The position numbers were made by a program, and so were the translations under genes. A stretch of 33,467 bases of DNA. It comes from Bacteroidota bacterium (GTDB lineage Bacteria; Bacteroidota; Ignavibacteria; UBA10030; UBA8401). The first letter of the stretch is position 1. The number at the start of each line of letters is the position of its first letter. The notes beneath the pieces are model-generated. The model saw only the letters and a list, made by a program, of their open reading frames with translations, was not told where the DNA came from and made no database searches. The stretch is taken from assembly GCA_021796215.1 (NCBI GenBank), contig JAJYOK010000029.1, positions 1 to 33,467 on the forward strand. The letters run 5' to 3'. Positions 21,474-30,657 of this stretch are shown here, piece by piece.

Positions 21474-22154
21474 TTACTTCACCGGCGGTTCAGCCGGCGG
21501 AGCTTCCGTCTTTCCTGCGGATCTTCCCGCAGGTATCGGCTCGAACTCCGTCAGTATCTCCGGGCTATCCTCGAAGACCGACTTCGCCGAGCTGCGGACC
21601 TTCCGCATCAGCTTCTTCAGATCATCAACCGCCGCATCGCGCGCTTTGGTCGCGTTCTTCCGAAGCTTCTTTGCGTTTTCCTGCTCCGCATCCGCTTTCG
21701 TTAGATCAACGGAAGAGGTGCCTAACAGCGCGATCGTCGCATCGGTAATGCCGTGCTTGCCAAGCTCGGCAAGATGTGCCTGCGCCGGGGTTTTAAGATA
21801 CTCCAGCTCGGCATTGATCCCTTTTACCGTGTTCGGGATTTTGCTGCCGACATGGAATTCTCTCATCCGCACCTTGTCCTCTTCCCCAAACTCCGCCTTC
21901 GCCCCGTTCTGCACTTTGCGGATTAGGGTGAACGCTTTCTCCAGCTTTATATTCTGGATGTTCGTCAGGTCATCCACCGTCTGTACTGCCCTTTGCTGCA
22001 GGGTGTTGTTCAGACTGCAGGTTTCTATTTCCGCCTTAAGGTCGGCGGCGAGGCTTGCCGCTATGCCTGTTTCTGCAGGCGGCGATGCATACTTCTCGGC
22101 AACACCGAGAAGAACGTTTCCTTTTTGGAGAACGTCATTCGCTTCTTCTGTCAT
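21474..22154 (-). CDS. Helical protein of unknown function
   Basis: This 226-aa, almost wholly alpha-helical protein has many Ala/Lys/Glu/Asp residues and no signal peptide or membrane segment. Coiled-coil-like stretches lie at about 145-200 (SSVDLTKADAEQENAKKLRK and following). The C-terminus is proline-rich (GKTEAPPAEPPVK) and contains PAGRSAG, encoded by a palindrome at 21514-21533. I do not recognise the family. It lies between two copies of the zinc-ribbon gene, alongside the truncated rhuM, in a repeat-rich accessory region. The region 21285-21473 downstream holds nothing I can identify. Confidence 0.6.
   Translation of the reverse strand: MTEEANDVLQKGNVLLGVAEKYASPPAETGIAASLAADLKAEIETCSLNNTLQQRAVQTVDDLTNIQNIKLEKAFTLIRKVQNGAKAEFGEEDKVRMREFHVGSKIPNTVKGINAELEYLKTPAQAHLAELGKHGITDATIALLGTSSVDLTKADAEQENAKKLRKNATKARDAAVDDLKKLMRKVRSSAKSVFEDSPEILTEFEPIPAGRSAGKTEAPPAEPPVK
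21514..21533. repeat. Palindromic element inside the helical-protein gene
   Basis: CCTGCGG (21514-21520) and CCGCAGG (21527-21533) flank a 6-base loop. In frame it encodes PAGRSAG, similar to the LPAGQ-AG insertions in the TPR gene at 25104 and 26156. Confidence 0.55.
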
Positions 22155-22346
22155 GTGTACCTCCGTTGATATTGTTATGAGTTGATTGTGATGTGCCGCA
22201 GAGGCGGCATTTCAATTTCTTTGTACTTGTCATTCCGGCATGTTCTTAGCCGTAATCCCATTCTCTCCCTCATGGCTGCAAGCCCGCCGGCTTCTTGGCG
22301 AAGGGAGATTAAGAGCGGGGTCAGGCACCGCTCCTCAAAATCCGCG

Positions 22347-22640
22347 AAAATAGCACATTTCGGCAGGAAAATCCGATTTCCCGCACGGATAATTCAATTT
22401 CCCGGACGGAAAATCCAATTTCCTGCACGGATAATCCAATTTCCCGGAAGGTTTGTCACATTTCCCGGACAGTTTGTCCAATACCCCGGGCGGATAATCC
22501 AATTTCCCGGACGGATTATCCAATTTCCCGGACGGATAATTCAATTTCCCGGTCGGATAATTCAATTTCCCGGACGGTTTGTTCCATTTCCAGGACGGAT
22601 TATCCCTTCCGAAAACCGGATTATGCGGTTTCCCGGATAA
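22347..22640. repeat. 21-bp tandem repeat array, ~14 units
   Basis: The consensus unit is ATAATCCAATTTCCCGGACGG, with variants that start TTTGT, ATTAT or AAAAT. The two outer units are the most degenerate. Since 21 is a multiple of three, the frames stay open on both strands: the plus strand would read repeated RIIQFPG and the minus strand repeated GKLDYPS heptapeptides. Neither frame has a convincing start and ribosome-binding site. It lies about 190 bases upstream of the helical-protein gene on the minus strand. Confidence 0.9.
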
Positions 22641-22973
22641 ACCATTTCAAAGTTGAAACGGATCATCATTCGCCCGGTGCTTCTTCTCTCTTTAGCACAG
22701 AGAAAATACGCGGGCGCAGAAAAAAATGTGAATGCAGCGGTAAATAAGCGTGGCGGGTAATAAGCCTTCCGACAACCTCTCTGTAACCATCTTTCCGATG
22801 GCTCTTTCCACCATTAGGTTGCTCCGCGGGCTGAACAAGACCCCGGGGTAACTCTTCGCATGAGGTTACAATACGGTTTTTCACGAAAAATGTCAACCGT
22901 TTTTTGCGAAATTTTTACATTTTTTATTTTCATAGCGGCAATGACTGCCGCCTGAAATTTCCTGCCGCTTGTT
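22641..22973. other. Intergenic segment without recognisable gene
   Basis: This segment contains a short hairpin (CCATC/GATGG at 22787-22801) and AT-rich sequence near 22890-22935. I see no supported coding region, RNA gene or mobile-element end. Confidence 0.4.
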
Positions 22974-23191
22974 CGCTTCCCCGAAATGTTGTACACTGAA
23001 TGAAAAAAGGAAGCCCGATGGCAAAACCATACGAAGAAAAACCGCTCCTCATCAAATGCCCCAACTGCAAGCAGACGCACGAGCCGGATTACATCGAAAC
23101 AACGCAGCGATACATCTGTCCCATCTGTGCTGAGCCGCTCGATGCGCAGGTCGTCATCGAAAAAAAGAAACGCGGAATGAAATAACTCTCT
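22974..23191. repeat. Direct repeat B carrying a zinc-ribbon gene copy
   Basis: This is the partner of 20737-20951; the gene part differs at only two bases. After the shared TAACTCTCT the two copies diverge at once. The two repeats lie in the same orientation about 2.2 kb apart, so recombination between them could delete the intervening genes. Confidence 0.9.
23018..23185 (+). CDS. Small zinc-ribbon protein, copy B
   Basis: This 55-aa protein (MAKPYEEKPLLIKCPNC start) has CPNC and CPIC knuckles 20 residues apart and a basic tail. The ATG at 23018 follows AAAAGGA with six bases between, a good ribosome-binding site; the frame is open back to an ATG at 23000, which would place the site inside the gene. 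Copy B is probably the original, expressed version. Function unknown. Confidence 0.8.
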   Translation: MAKPYEEKPLLIKCPNCKQTHEPDYIETTQRYICPICAEPLDAQVVIEKKKRGMK

Positions 23192-23198
23192 CCGGCAT

Positions 23199-23267
23199 CG
23201 TCATTCTGAACGAAATGAAGAATCCATCTACTTCGCTGATGCTCAGCTCCGAAGTAGTCCGTCGGAC
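23199..23267. repeat. Dispersed-repeat-like hairpin element
   Basis: The sequence CGTCATTCTGAACGAAATG followed by AAGAATCC resembles a widespread intergenic element in many genomes (antisense reading ILHFVQND). CTACTTCG (23228-23235) pairs with CGAAGTAG (23250-23257), and GTCCGTCGGAC (23257-23267) forms a second small hairpin. Confidence 0.55.
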
Positions 23268-23391
23268 ACGACAGATGTGCAACATTTTTCTTAAAGAAAA
23301 GCATAAAAGAATTCACACGCCTCTTTACTTTCCTCCCTTCCTGTCTCTTCATTGATTGAAACCGAAATTAGTGGTATCTTACCCGCTGGAG

Positions 23392-26300
23392 ATGAAAACT
23401 TCGATCCCTTTATTGTGCCGAATTACCCTCGTGAGCCTGCTCCTGTTTTCTGTTGTTTTTGCGCAGGATACAAAAGAGAACGCCGACCTTAAGCTTGCGT
23501 TGAATCTGTACAACGACAAGATGTACGATCTCGCGCTCGAGCAGCTGAAGCAATTCGTTTCAACATACCCCGCAAGCCCGCAAAGCATTGACGCAAAATT
23601 TTACATTGCGAAAACATATCAGGCGCTCGGAAAATCAGACGAAGCGCGGACAACATTTCAGAATTTTGCCCTCACCTATTCCGATAATGCGAAAGCGCCG
23701 GATGCGTGGTGGAGCGTCGGCGAATTGTACGCGCAACGTGCGGACAGCACCGGCGATAAAAAAGAATACGCCGATGCCGCATCGTCGTTCGAGCGTATTA
23801 AAGTCTTCCAGCCGAAAAGCAAGATCGCTCCGAAAGCTCTTCTCATGGCGGCGGAATATTTTGACAAAGCATCAGACCCTGAAGACGCAAAGCGTGTCCT
23901 CACTTCTTTGTTCACTGAGTATCCTGCGGACGCACTTGTTCCCGAAGCGCATCTGCGCCTCGGCCAGATATTTTTCCGTGAAGGAAATCTGATCTCTGCA
24001 GGAAAAGAATTGGCGAAAGCGCGCGAAGCCGGCGCGGATACGGAGCTGAAAGGAAAGATCACCATCGAGCTCGGCAAGCTTGCCGAAGCCGAAGGCAGCC
24101 GGAACGAGGCGGAAAATCTCTACCGCTCTCTTATCGAACCAGAAAACGGTACGAAGCTGAAAGCAACGCCGAAGGCAGGGAAAAATACGAAGCAAAATCT
24201 TTCCCCCTCCGAAGCGCAGGCGCGGCTTCTGCTCGGCAAATTGCTTCATACGTCGGGTCGCAGCGACGATGCCGCCGCACAATTCAGCGCACTGACCGCA
24301 GACTCAGCTTCGATCTCCGAAAATATTCTCCAGCAAGCGCTCTTCGAACTCGGAAAGATCTATTATGAAAATAAAAAATATAAACCGGCAGCGGAAGCAT
24401 TCGGCAGATCGCTGAATTATCCCGTTGATTCTTCATTGGCGCTCACCGCTCGTCTCCGGCTTGGCGAAAGTTATACAGCGCTGAAGGAATACCGCCGCGC
24501 GCTCGATGCGTACGCGCCGGTCATTTCGCAGTCCGGAGCAGCGCCGGAAAAACGGCTCGCCCTCATTCGTTCCGCGCTCGCCTCGGTGAAACTGAAAGAA
24601 TATACTGCGGCGGCAAAACTCTTCTCGCAATTCTCCGAAGAATATCCCGGCGATAAAGAGCTTCCCGAAGTTCTTTTCCGGACCGCAGAGATTGAGCGTA
24701 ATTTTTTGAAGGACGGACAAAAAGCCGCCGACCTGTATAAAGAGTTCCTGCTGAAATACGAAAAGAATAAATATGTTGACGATGCTGAATTCGGGCTTGG
24801 CGAAGCGTACGAACTGGCGCACGAGAACGCGCAGGCGATGAAAGCGTACGACAACGTCCTGACGCACTACAAATCAAGTCCGTTTTACGAAAGCGCGCAG
24901 GAACGGAAACAATTCTTACAGAATTATCACGCACCCGACCGTGAAAAAGGGACCGAACAGCTTGCACTCCTCATGGGCGACCTGATTCTGGAAAAACCGC
25001 GCGCGGAACTCGCGATGCGCCTCGGCGATATTTATTTCAACATCCTGCTCGACTATCAGCAGGCGGCACTGCAATATCAGAAAGTGGAAAGCATCAGCAC
25101 CGGCCTGCCTGCCGGACAGGAAGGTTCGGCGATACGGGAAGAAGCGGCATACAAACGGACGCAGGCGCTGATGAAGCTGGCGCTGGTTGAAAACCCCGCC
25201 GGGACGGATACAAACTCGCTTCCGGAAACGAAAACCGCTCTGCTCGATTTCATCACGCAATATCCGGCGGGGAAATACGCGCAGAGAGCTGAGTTCGATC
25301 TTTTCTCGCTTCAGCTTCCGGATGCCGATGCCACCAAACGGATTGATATTTGCAAACAATTTCTGAACAATTATCCGGAATCTCCTTTCGTTCCCGATGT
25401 TCTGCTTGTGCTCGGAAACGCGTACCGCGATAAAGGATTTTTGGACGCTTCGATCCAGATATATAAATTGCTCGCCACAAAGTTTCCGCTTTACGGCGGT
25501 ACACCGGAGGCAACAGCAATGCTGGGAATTCAGCTTGCGCATATGGGACGAAGTGACACCGCTTCAATTGTGATCAACGATTATCTGCAATCAAATCCGG
25601 ACGGGGAATTTGCGGCGAATGTATTGTACGAAAAAGGAATGCTCAACGTCCGCGATGAAAGACCGGACGCCGCCGCTGACGCGTTCGAAGAATTGCGTTC
25701 AAAATTTTTCTACACAGAGTTCGCGGATAAATCTCTCGATCCTCTCGCGCAAAGTTATCAGAAGCTGGGCAAGTTCGATAAAGCCATAGCGCTGTATCAG
25801 GAGCAGCTGCAGCAGCTTCGCTCTCCCGTACAGGATCATCCGAAAGCGGAAGCCGCGACCGTGCTGAAGCTCGCGCAGACGTACGATGCCGCAAGTGATA
25901 CACTTAATGCAAGAAAATACTATACCGAATATCTCTCAGGCGAAACGACACCGGACAACGCATCAACGGCATACTACCGCCTCGCATTGTTCGATGAGCA
26001 GAACGGAAACTCCGATGCGGCGCTTCACGACCTGGAAAATTCCGTTGCCGCGCTCCGCACCGCGACGAACACGGCGGAACTTGCGGCTCTCTATTTCACG
26101 AACGGAAAATACGAAAAATCAATTCAGGAATACGCCGCACTTCAAAAACTTTCCGACCTGCCCGCCGGACAGGCAGGTGCAGATTCGTCACAAATAAAGA
26201 CTGCGCAGGTTCGTACCATTATTGCATTGTTCCGCCTGGACAAAAACAAAGAAGCAGAAGCGAAGATCGCTGAATTCAAAAAACAGTATGGCAGCGATTT

Positions 26301-27162
26301 ATATGCCGGCGCGCAATTTACGCTGGAAAAAGCACAGGCATTATTTCGCGCAGAGAAATATACGCCGGCAATGGATCTTCTCCGGCCGTTCGTATCGAAG
26401 AACGATACAAGTTCATTGCTTGCCGACGCAAATTTCTGGATCGGGAAAATCCATGAGGTTACGAATCAATCCGACAGTGCGATGGCGCGGTATAATTACA
26501 CGCTCAGAACTTTCCCGCAATCGCCCATCCTTCCGAAAGTATATCTCGCGCTCGGCAATATGTATTACTTCAAAGAAAAATACGATGAGGCGATCAAATA
26601 TTACCGTTTGATCGTAGATAAACCCGCACTTGCGCCGGACCTTCTGCCGTTTGCGATGAACAATCTCATCGAGGCATATAAGCAAGTCGGTTTATACGAC
26701 GGCGCAATGGATCTCATCCGCGATTTCATCAACCGTTATCCGAACGATGCGTCAATTTTGGATAAAAAGATAGACCTTGGAATTCTGTACCAGAAATTAG
26801 GATATTATGACCAGGCAATTCTTCAGTTGCAAAGTGTGCTTGACTACGCCAACAAGGATGTCGAGGCAGAGGTCCGCTACTACATCGGCGAGTCTGAATA
26901 TGATAAAGGCGATTACCAGCAAGCGATCCTCGAATTTCTGAAAGTGCCGTACCTTATCACGCAGAGAACAAAGCTCGACTGGACTCCGAACGCCTATTAC
27001 ATGTGCGGGCAGTCGTACGAAAAAATGGGCAAGCTCGATCAGGCGCTCAGTATGTACCAGCAGATTGTTGATAAGCCGGGCATTGATGCGGTGTTCAAAT
27101 CTGCCGCACAAAAAGAGATCAACCGCGTCAAAGGCTTGATGAATAACAAAAGTCTGAATTAA
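23392..27162 (+). CDS. Large secreted tetratricopeptide-repeat protein
   Basis: This 1256-aa protein has a signal peptide (KTSIPLLCRITLVSLLLFSVVFA, cut before QD) followed by TPR-type helix pairs throughout, such as YNDKMYDLALEQLKQFVSTY, AKFYIAKTYQALGKSDEA and FWIGKIHEVTNQSDSAMARY. Tol-Pal YbgF-like spacing (P-S-x-A-x-A-x-F/Y) is common. It probably acts as a periplasmic or outer-membrane scaffold. Two short segments (GLPAGQEG and DLPAGQAG) break the pattern and are encoded by palindromic insertions at 25104 and 26156. The frame is open upstream to a TTG at 23356, but the ATG at 23392 puts the signal peptide at the start. GGAG lies immediately before it. Confidence 0.88.
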   Translation: MKTSIPLLCRITLVSLLLFSVVFAQDTKENADLKLALNLYNDKMYDLALEQLKQFVSTYPASPQSIDAKFYIAKTYQALGKSDEARTTFQNFALTYSDNAKAPDAWWSVGELYAQRADSTGDKKEYADAASSFERIKVFQPKSKIAPKALLMAAEYFDKASDPEDAKRVLTSLFTEYPADALVPEAHLRLGQIFFREGNLISAGKELAKAREAGADTELKGKITIELGKLAEAEGSRNEAENLYRSLIEPENGTKLKATPKAGKNTKQNLSPSEAQARLLLGKLLHTSGRSDDAAAQFSALTADSASISENILQQALFELGKIYYENKKYKPAAEAFGRSLNYPVDSSLALTARLRLGESYTALKEYRRALDAYAPVISQSGAAPEKRLALIRSALASVKLKEYTAAAKLFSQFSEEYPGDKELPEVLFRTAEIERNFLKDGQKAADLYKEFLLKYEKNKYVDDAEFGLGEAYELAHENAQAMKAYDNVLTHYKSSPFYESAQERKQFLQNYHAPDREKGTEQLALLMGDLILEKPRAELAMRLGDIYFNILLDYQQAALQYQKVESISTGLPAGQEGSAIREEAAYKRTQALMKLALVENPAGTDTNSLPETKTALLDFITQYPAGKYAQRAEFDLFSLQLPDADATKRIDICKQFLNNYPESPFVPDVLLVLGNAYRDKGFLDASIQIYKLLATKFPLYGGTPEATAMLGIQLAHMGRSDTASIVINDYLQSNPDGEFAANVLYEKGMLNVRDERPDAAADAFEELRSKFFYTEFADKSLDPLAQSYQKLGKFDKAIALYQEQLQQLRSPVQDHPKAEAATVLKLAQTYDAASDTLNARKYYTEYLSGETTPDNASTAYYRLALFDEQNGNSDAALHDLENSVAALRTATNTAELAALYFTNGKYEKSIQEYAALQKLSDLPAGQAGADSSQIKTAQVRTIIALFRLDKNKEAEAKIAEFKKQYGSDLYAGAQFTLEKAQALFRAEKYTPAMDLLRPFVSKNDTSSLLADANFWIGKIHEVTNQSDSAMARYNYTLRTFPQSPILPKVYLALGNMYYFKEKYDEAIKYYRLIVDKPALAPDLLPFAMNNLIEAYKQVGLYDGAMDLIRDFINRYPNDASILDKKIDLGILYQKLGYYDQAILQLQSVLDYANKDVEAEVRYYIGESEYDKGDYQQAILEFLKVPYLITQRTKLDWTPNAYYMCGQSYEKMGKLDQALSMYQQIVDKPGIDAVFKSAAQKEINRVKGLMNNKSLN
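25104..25124. repeat. Palindromic element in the TPR gene, copy 1
   Basis: CCTGCCTGCCGGACAGGAAGG is an imperfect palindrome that adds about GLPAGQEG in frame between two TPR helices. Confidence 0.65.
26156..26178. repeat. Palindromic element in the TPR gene, copy 2
   Basis: ACCTGCC (26156-26162) and GGCAGGT (26172-26178) flank CGCCGGACA. In frame it encodes DLPAGQAG. It is closely related to copy 1 at 25104. Confidence 0.7.
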
Positions 27163-27208
27163 CTATTGTTTCTTTCCATGCACTCACCACAGATGACTGG
27201 CAGGCGCC

Positions 27209-28426
27209 ATGTTTGAACAAGAAACCGAACAATTGAAGGAACGCATCCACCGCTCGACAATTCAGAGCGGCGGTACGATCACCCTGCGCGCGCTCACGGA
27301 ATCCGGCATTCCCGAAAATGTGAAAGCATTCTTCCGCGCTGAGATCTATTCGAGTCTGGCAGAGGAGCGCAAAAAAGAATCGAGAAGCAATAAGTTCGAT
27401 TATTCCAACAAAGATGTTGAAGCGCTGCAGGAACAAATTGATCAACTGCTCATTGACAACTACATTCTTCCGAAAAAAGAATTTGAAGAGATACTGGACA
27501 AAGGCGTTCATTTTCTCTTCAACTATCTTTGCAGGCCGCAATGGACGCTCGGCAGTTATTTGTTCGACGAAGCAAAAGCAGTTTCTGCCCGCGATATTCT
27601 CCTGAAGCTTCATTGTTGTTTCGATTACAATTATTTCCCGACTGTGCTTCAACGCTTCATCCGGCAGCGAAATATTCAGGAAATGACGGCGGAAGAAGGA
27701 AGAAATGTTCTTAAAAAAATAGATTCGGAGGTCACAAAGAATCTTTCGAGCAGCCAGCTTGCCCAGCTTGCTCAGCCGGTGTTTGAATTTGTTGCGTATG
27801 CCCGTTCGTTTCCCGAGAATATTCTAAAAGCAACCGCCCCGACGCGTGCATTGATGTATTTCTTCGATGATAAACAGATGACGGATATTCATGAAGAGCT
27901 CGTGCGCGAGCGCGACAATGCCGGAATGAAAGAAATCGCTCTCCCCAATCTTATGCGCATCATTGAGCACACGCCCGGGCGAAGCGAAAACATCCGAAGC
28001 GGATCTCCCCCAAAGGGGTTTTCAACCGGCAACGGAGAACAATTCCCGGCAGTTGCCGCTGAAGTGAACGAAATGTCACACAACGAAACTGAGTTTTCTG
28101 TTCTGCGCGCAGAAGAGCAAGTATCGTCACCCGAATCGTTTCATCTTCCGCCAAAAGATGAAACACGGCGGACAAGTCCGCCGGCGCCGCTGCCGCCGCT
28201 CTTCTCACTCGATGAAGAGCGTTCCATAATTAAAAAAGTATTTCAGCAGGATGAAGATGCCTTTCACCGGAAAGTCGAGGAAATTCTCGCCGCAGTTTCA
28301 TGGGATGAGGCGTCGCTTATCATTGATCATCATTTCACGATGAGCGATGTTGACCCGTTCACGAAAGAAGCCATTCTTTTCACCAACAATCTGCAAAAAA
28401 GGTTTCAAGCAGAAAACAGACCGTAA
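27209..28426 (+). CDS. Conserved-looking protein of unknown function (405 aa)
   Basis: I do not recognise this family. The first ~250 residues are mostly helical and start MFEQETEQLKERIHRSTIQ; the middle (about 255-335) is low-complexity and proline/serine-rich, typical of a linker. A helical C-terminal part follows (about 335-405, SLDEERSIIKKVFQQDED...). There is no signal peptide or membrane segment, so it is probably cytoplasmic. It lies 46 bases after the TPR gene and ahead of obg, on the same strand. The order helical domain, linker, helical domain suggests a scaffolding or adaptor protein. Confidence 0.7.
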   Translation: MFEQETEQLKERIHRSTIQSGGTITLRALTESGIPENVKAFFRAEIYSSLAEERKKESRSNKFDYSNKDVEALQEQIDQLLIDNYILPKKEFEEILDKGVHFLFNYLCRPQWTLGSYLFDEAKAVSARDILLKLHCCFDYNYFPTVLQRFIRQRNIQEMTAEEGRNVLKKIDSEVTKNLSSSQLAQLAQPVFEFVAYARSFPENILKATAPTRALMYFFDDKQMTDIHEELVRERDNAGMKEIALPNLMRIIEHTPGRSENIRSGSPPKGFSTGNGEQFPAVAAEVNEMSHNETEFSVLRAEEQVSSPESFHLPPKDETRRTSPPAPLPPLFSLDEERSIIKKVFQQDEDAFHRKVEEILAAVSWDEASLIIDHHFTMSDVDPFTKEAILFTNNLQKRFQAENRP

Positions 28427-28435
28427 GCAAACTTC

Positions 28436-28489
28436 AATTACGAATGATAGATGATAAATGGAAAATTGACACATTCTTCATTCGTAATT
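28436..28489. repeat. 12-bp inverted repeat upstream of obg
   Basis: AATTACGAATGA (28436-28447) and TCATTCGTAATT (28478-28489) are perfect complements with 30 bases between. The right arm lies in the spacer of the obg promoter, so the structure could affect obg expression. It may also be a dispersed repeat. Confidence 0.6.
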
Positions 28490-28495
28490 CATAAT
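28466..28495 (+). promoter_or_regulatory. Sigma70-like promoter for obg
   Basis: TTGACA (28466-28471), an 18-base spacer and CATAAT (28490-28495) make a good promoter. Transcription would start near 28502, about 9 bases before the obg ATG, so the leader would be very short and lacks a ribosome-binding site. Confidence 0.55.
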
Positions 28496-28510
28496 TAAAA
28501 AATTGAATTC

Positions 28511-29524
28511 ATGTTTATTGACTCGGCAAAAATTTATATTCGTTCCGGCAGCGGCGGCAACGGCATCATTCACTGGCGGCGCGAAAAATATGTTCCCAAA
28601 GGAGGACCCGACGGAGGCAACGGCGGCCGCGGCGGCGACGTTATTGTTCGCGCGGACAAGCAATTGCACACGCTTATGGATTTTCGCTACAAGCGCCGTT
28701 ACATTGCGAAGAACGGAAATCCGGGAGAAGGTTCGAACTGCGAAGGGAGATCTGCGGACACGGTTATCATCAAAGTGCCATGTGGAACAATTCTTCGCAA
28801 TGCCGATACCGGAAAAATTCTCGCCGATCTTGTCGAACACAACTCGGAAATTATTATTGCAAAAGGCGGACGCGGCGGCAAAGGCAATTCGGAATTTGCC
28901 ACATCAACAAATCAGGCGCCGCGCATTTGCACTCCCGGCGAAGCCGGACAGGAATTGAATCTTGAACTCGAGCTCAAACTTCTTGCCGATGTCGGATTGG
29001 TCGGTTTTCCCAACGCAGGAAAGTCAACGCTCATTTCAAAAATTTCCGCTGCTAAACCGAAGATTGCCGATTATCCGTTCACGACACTTCACCCGAATTT
29101 AGGCATGGTGTACTTCGCCGAAGAAAAAAGTTTCGTTGTCGCCGATATTCCCGGTTTAATCGAAGGCGCACACACGGGGAAAGGATTGGGCATTCAGTTT
29201 CTCCGGCACATCGAGCGAACGAAGGTTCTTGTTTATCTCATTGAATGCACAAGCGGCGATCCGAAAAAAGATTTTACTGTTTTGCGTGACGAACTGAAAG
29301 CATTCGGTCCTTCTCTTCCGAATCAGCTGAAGTCTGATCAGCCTTTGGCTGAAAAACCAACCCTCATCGCACTGACGAAATTAGATATTGCCGATGACAA
29401 GCTGCAAAGCGAAGTGAAGAAAATAAAATTCGGCAAGGGAATTCCTGTACACTTCATTTCTGCCGTTACAGGCGAAGGATTAAAAAAACTTGTAGCGGCA
29501 ATGTGGGAAAAAGTTAGAGAATAA
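28511..29524 (+). CDS. obg: GTPase Obg/CgtA
   Basis: Obg is an essential GTPase that binds the 50S subunit during ribosome assembly and links it to stress control. The glycine-rich N-terminal domain is clear ([20 protein letters not shown], then [14 protein letters not shown]). The G domain has G1 [10 protein letters not shown]3 DIPGLIEGA and G4 TKLD. The protein is 337 aa, so it lacks the extra C-terminal OCT domain of Bacillus Obg. The chosen ATG gives the canonical [16 protein letters not shown] start. It is followed 44 bases later by ruvB. Confidence 0.97.
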   Translation: MFIDSAKIYIRSGSGGNGIIHWRREKYVPKGGPDGGNGGRGGDVIVRADKQLHTLMDFRYKRRYIAKNGNPGEGSNCEGRSADTVIIKVPCGTILRNADTGKILADLVEHNSEIIIAKGGRGGKGNSEFATSTNQAPRICTPGEAGQELNLELELKLLADVGLVGFPNAGKSTLISKISAAKPKIADYPFTTLHPNLGMVYFAEEKSFVVADIPGLIEGAHTGKGLGIQFLRHIERTKVLVYLIECTSGDPKKDFTVLRDELKAFGPSLPNQLKSDQPLAEKPTLIALTKLDIADDKLQSEVKKIKFGKGIPVHFISAVTGEGLKKLVAAMWEKVRE

Positions 29525-29568
29525 ACGTTTCATTGAATTTCACCGCTGTACTTCGTAGATTCTTCTTC

Positions 29569-30612
29569 ATGATAAAGAGAAACTCAGACTTCACAACTCC
29601 CGAACGCCTGGAAAACGACGTTGAATTCGATCAAGCGCTTCGCCCAACGGCGTTTCAGGATTTTTTCGGCCAGCAAAAAATTGTTGACAATCTGAAAGTC
29701 TTTATCTCCGCTGCACGCAAGCGCGGCGAGCCGCTCGACCATGTGCTTCTCACGGGTCCGCCCGGACTCGGAAAAACGACACTCGCGTACATCATTGCCA
29801 ATGAAATGGGATCGAACATTAAGATCACGTCGGGGCCGGTGCTCGACAAACCAGCTGATCTTGCGGGGCTGTTGACGAATCTATCCGAAGGTGACGTGCT
29901 TTTCATTGATGAAATTCACCGCCTGAATCCTGTTGTAGAAGAATATTTATATTCGGCGATGGAAGAATTCCGTTTGGACATTATTATTGATTCGGGACCG
30001 AGCGCGCGAAGTATTCAGCTTTCGCTTCCGAAATTCACGCTCGTCGGCGCAACAACACGCGCCGGACTATTGACCGCTCCGCTGCGGGCGCGGTTCGGCG
30101 TCACCAATCGCCTCGATTATTACCTGGCTGATGTTCTCTTCACCATCATCAAGCGTTCTGCAAATATTCTCGGCGTCAAGCTTGACGACTTCGGCGGCTT
30201 GGAAATTGCAAAACGCTCGCGCGGAACTCCGCGCATTGCGAACCGCCTGCTCAAACGCTGCCGCGATTTTGCCGAAGCGGAAGAATCTTTGAAACAGCAT
30301 AAAGGCGTCATTACAAAAGAAGTTGCCGAACATTCGCTGAAGATGCTGGAAGTTGACGATCACGGTTTGGACGAAATGGATAAACGCATTCTCCGCACGA
30401 TCATTGAAAAATATTCCGGCGGGCCGGTCGGCGTCGGCACGCTTGCAGTTGCCGTCGGCGAAGAGCCGGGAACGATCGAGGAAGTGTACGAGCCGTATTT
30501 GATTCAGGAAGGTTTCATTAAACGCACGCCGCGCGGACGAGAAGCAACGGAAATTGCATATAAGCATTTTGGAATGAAAGAAAAAGAAATCGCTCAACGT
30601 TCGCTTTTTTGA
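29569..30612 (+). CDS. ruvB: Holliday junction branch migration ATPase RuvB
   Basis: RuvB forms hexameric rings that drive Holliday junction migration with RuvA. Walker A is GPPGLGKTT, Walker B/sensor is DEIHR, and sensor 1 is [10 protein letters not shown]. The C-terminal winged helix shows [21 protein letters not shown] with the arginine-rich tail. The 347-aa length is normal. The ATG at 29569 gives [14 protein letters not shown]; an in-frame TTG 12 codons upstream is less likely. No ruvA is in the window. Confidence 0.97.
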   Translation: MIKRNSDFTTPERLENDVEFDQALRPTAFQDFFGQQKIVDNLKVFISAARKRGEPLDHVLLTGPPGLGKTTLAYIIANEMGSNIKITSGPVLDKPADLAGLLTNLSEGDVLFIDEIHRLNPVVEEYLYSAMEEFRLDIIIDSGPSARSIQLSLPKFTLVGATTRAGLLTAPLRARFGVTNRLDYYLADVLFTIIKRSANILGVKLDDFGGLEIAKRSRGTPRIANRLLKRCRDFAEAEESLKQHKGVITKEVAEHSLKMLEVDDHGLDEMDKRILRTIIEKYSGGPVGVGTLAVAVGEEPGTIEEVYEPYLIQEGFIKRTPRGREATEIAYKHFGMKEKEIAQRSLF

Positions 30613-30657
30613 TGAACAATATCTATTTTGTTGTTATCAGATATATTCGAAGAAAAG

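Noticed and set aside
22182-22640. Plus-strand 152-aa frame ending in RIIQFPG repeats
   Set aside because: No plausible start signal and its non-repeat part has no protein-like character; the opposite strand is equally open, so coding on either strand is unproven.
22347-22640. CRISPR array
   Set aside because: The 21-bp units are directly adjacent with no spacers, and no cas genes are present.
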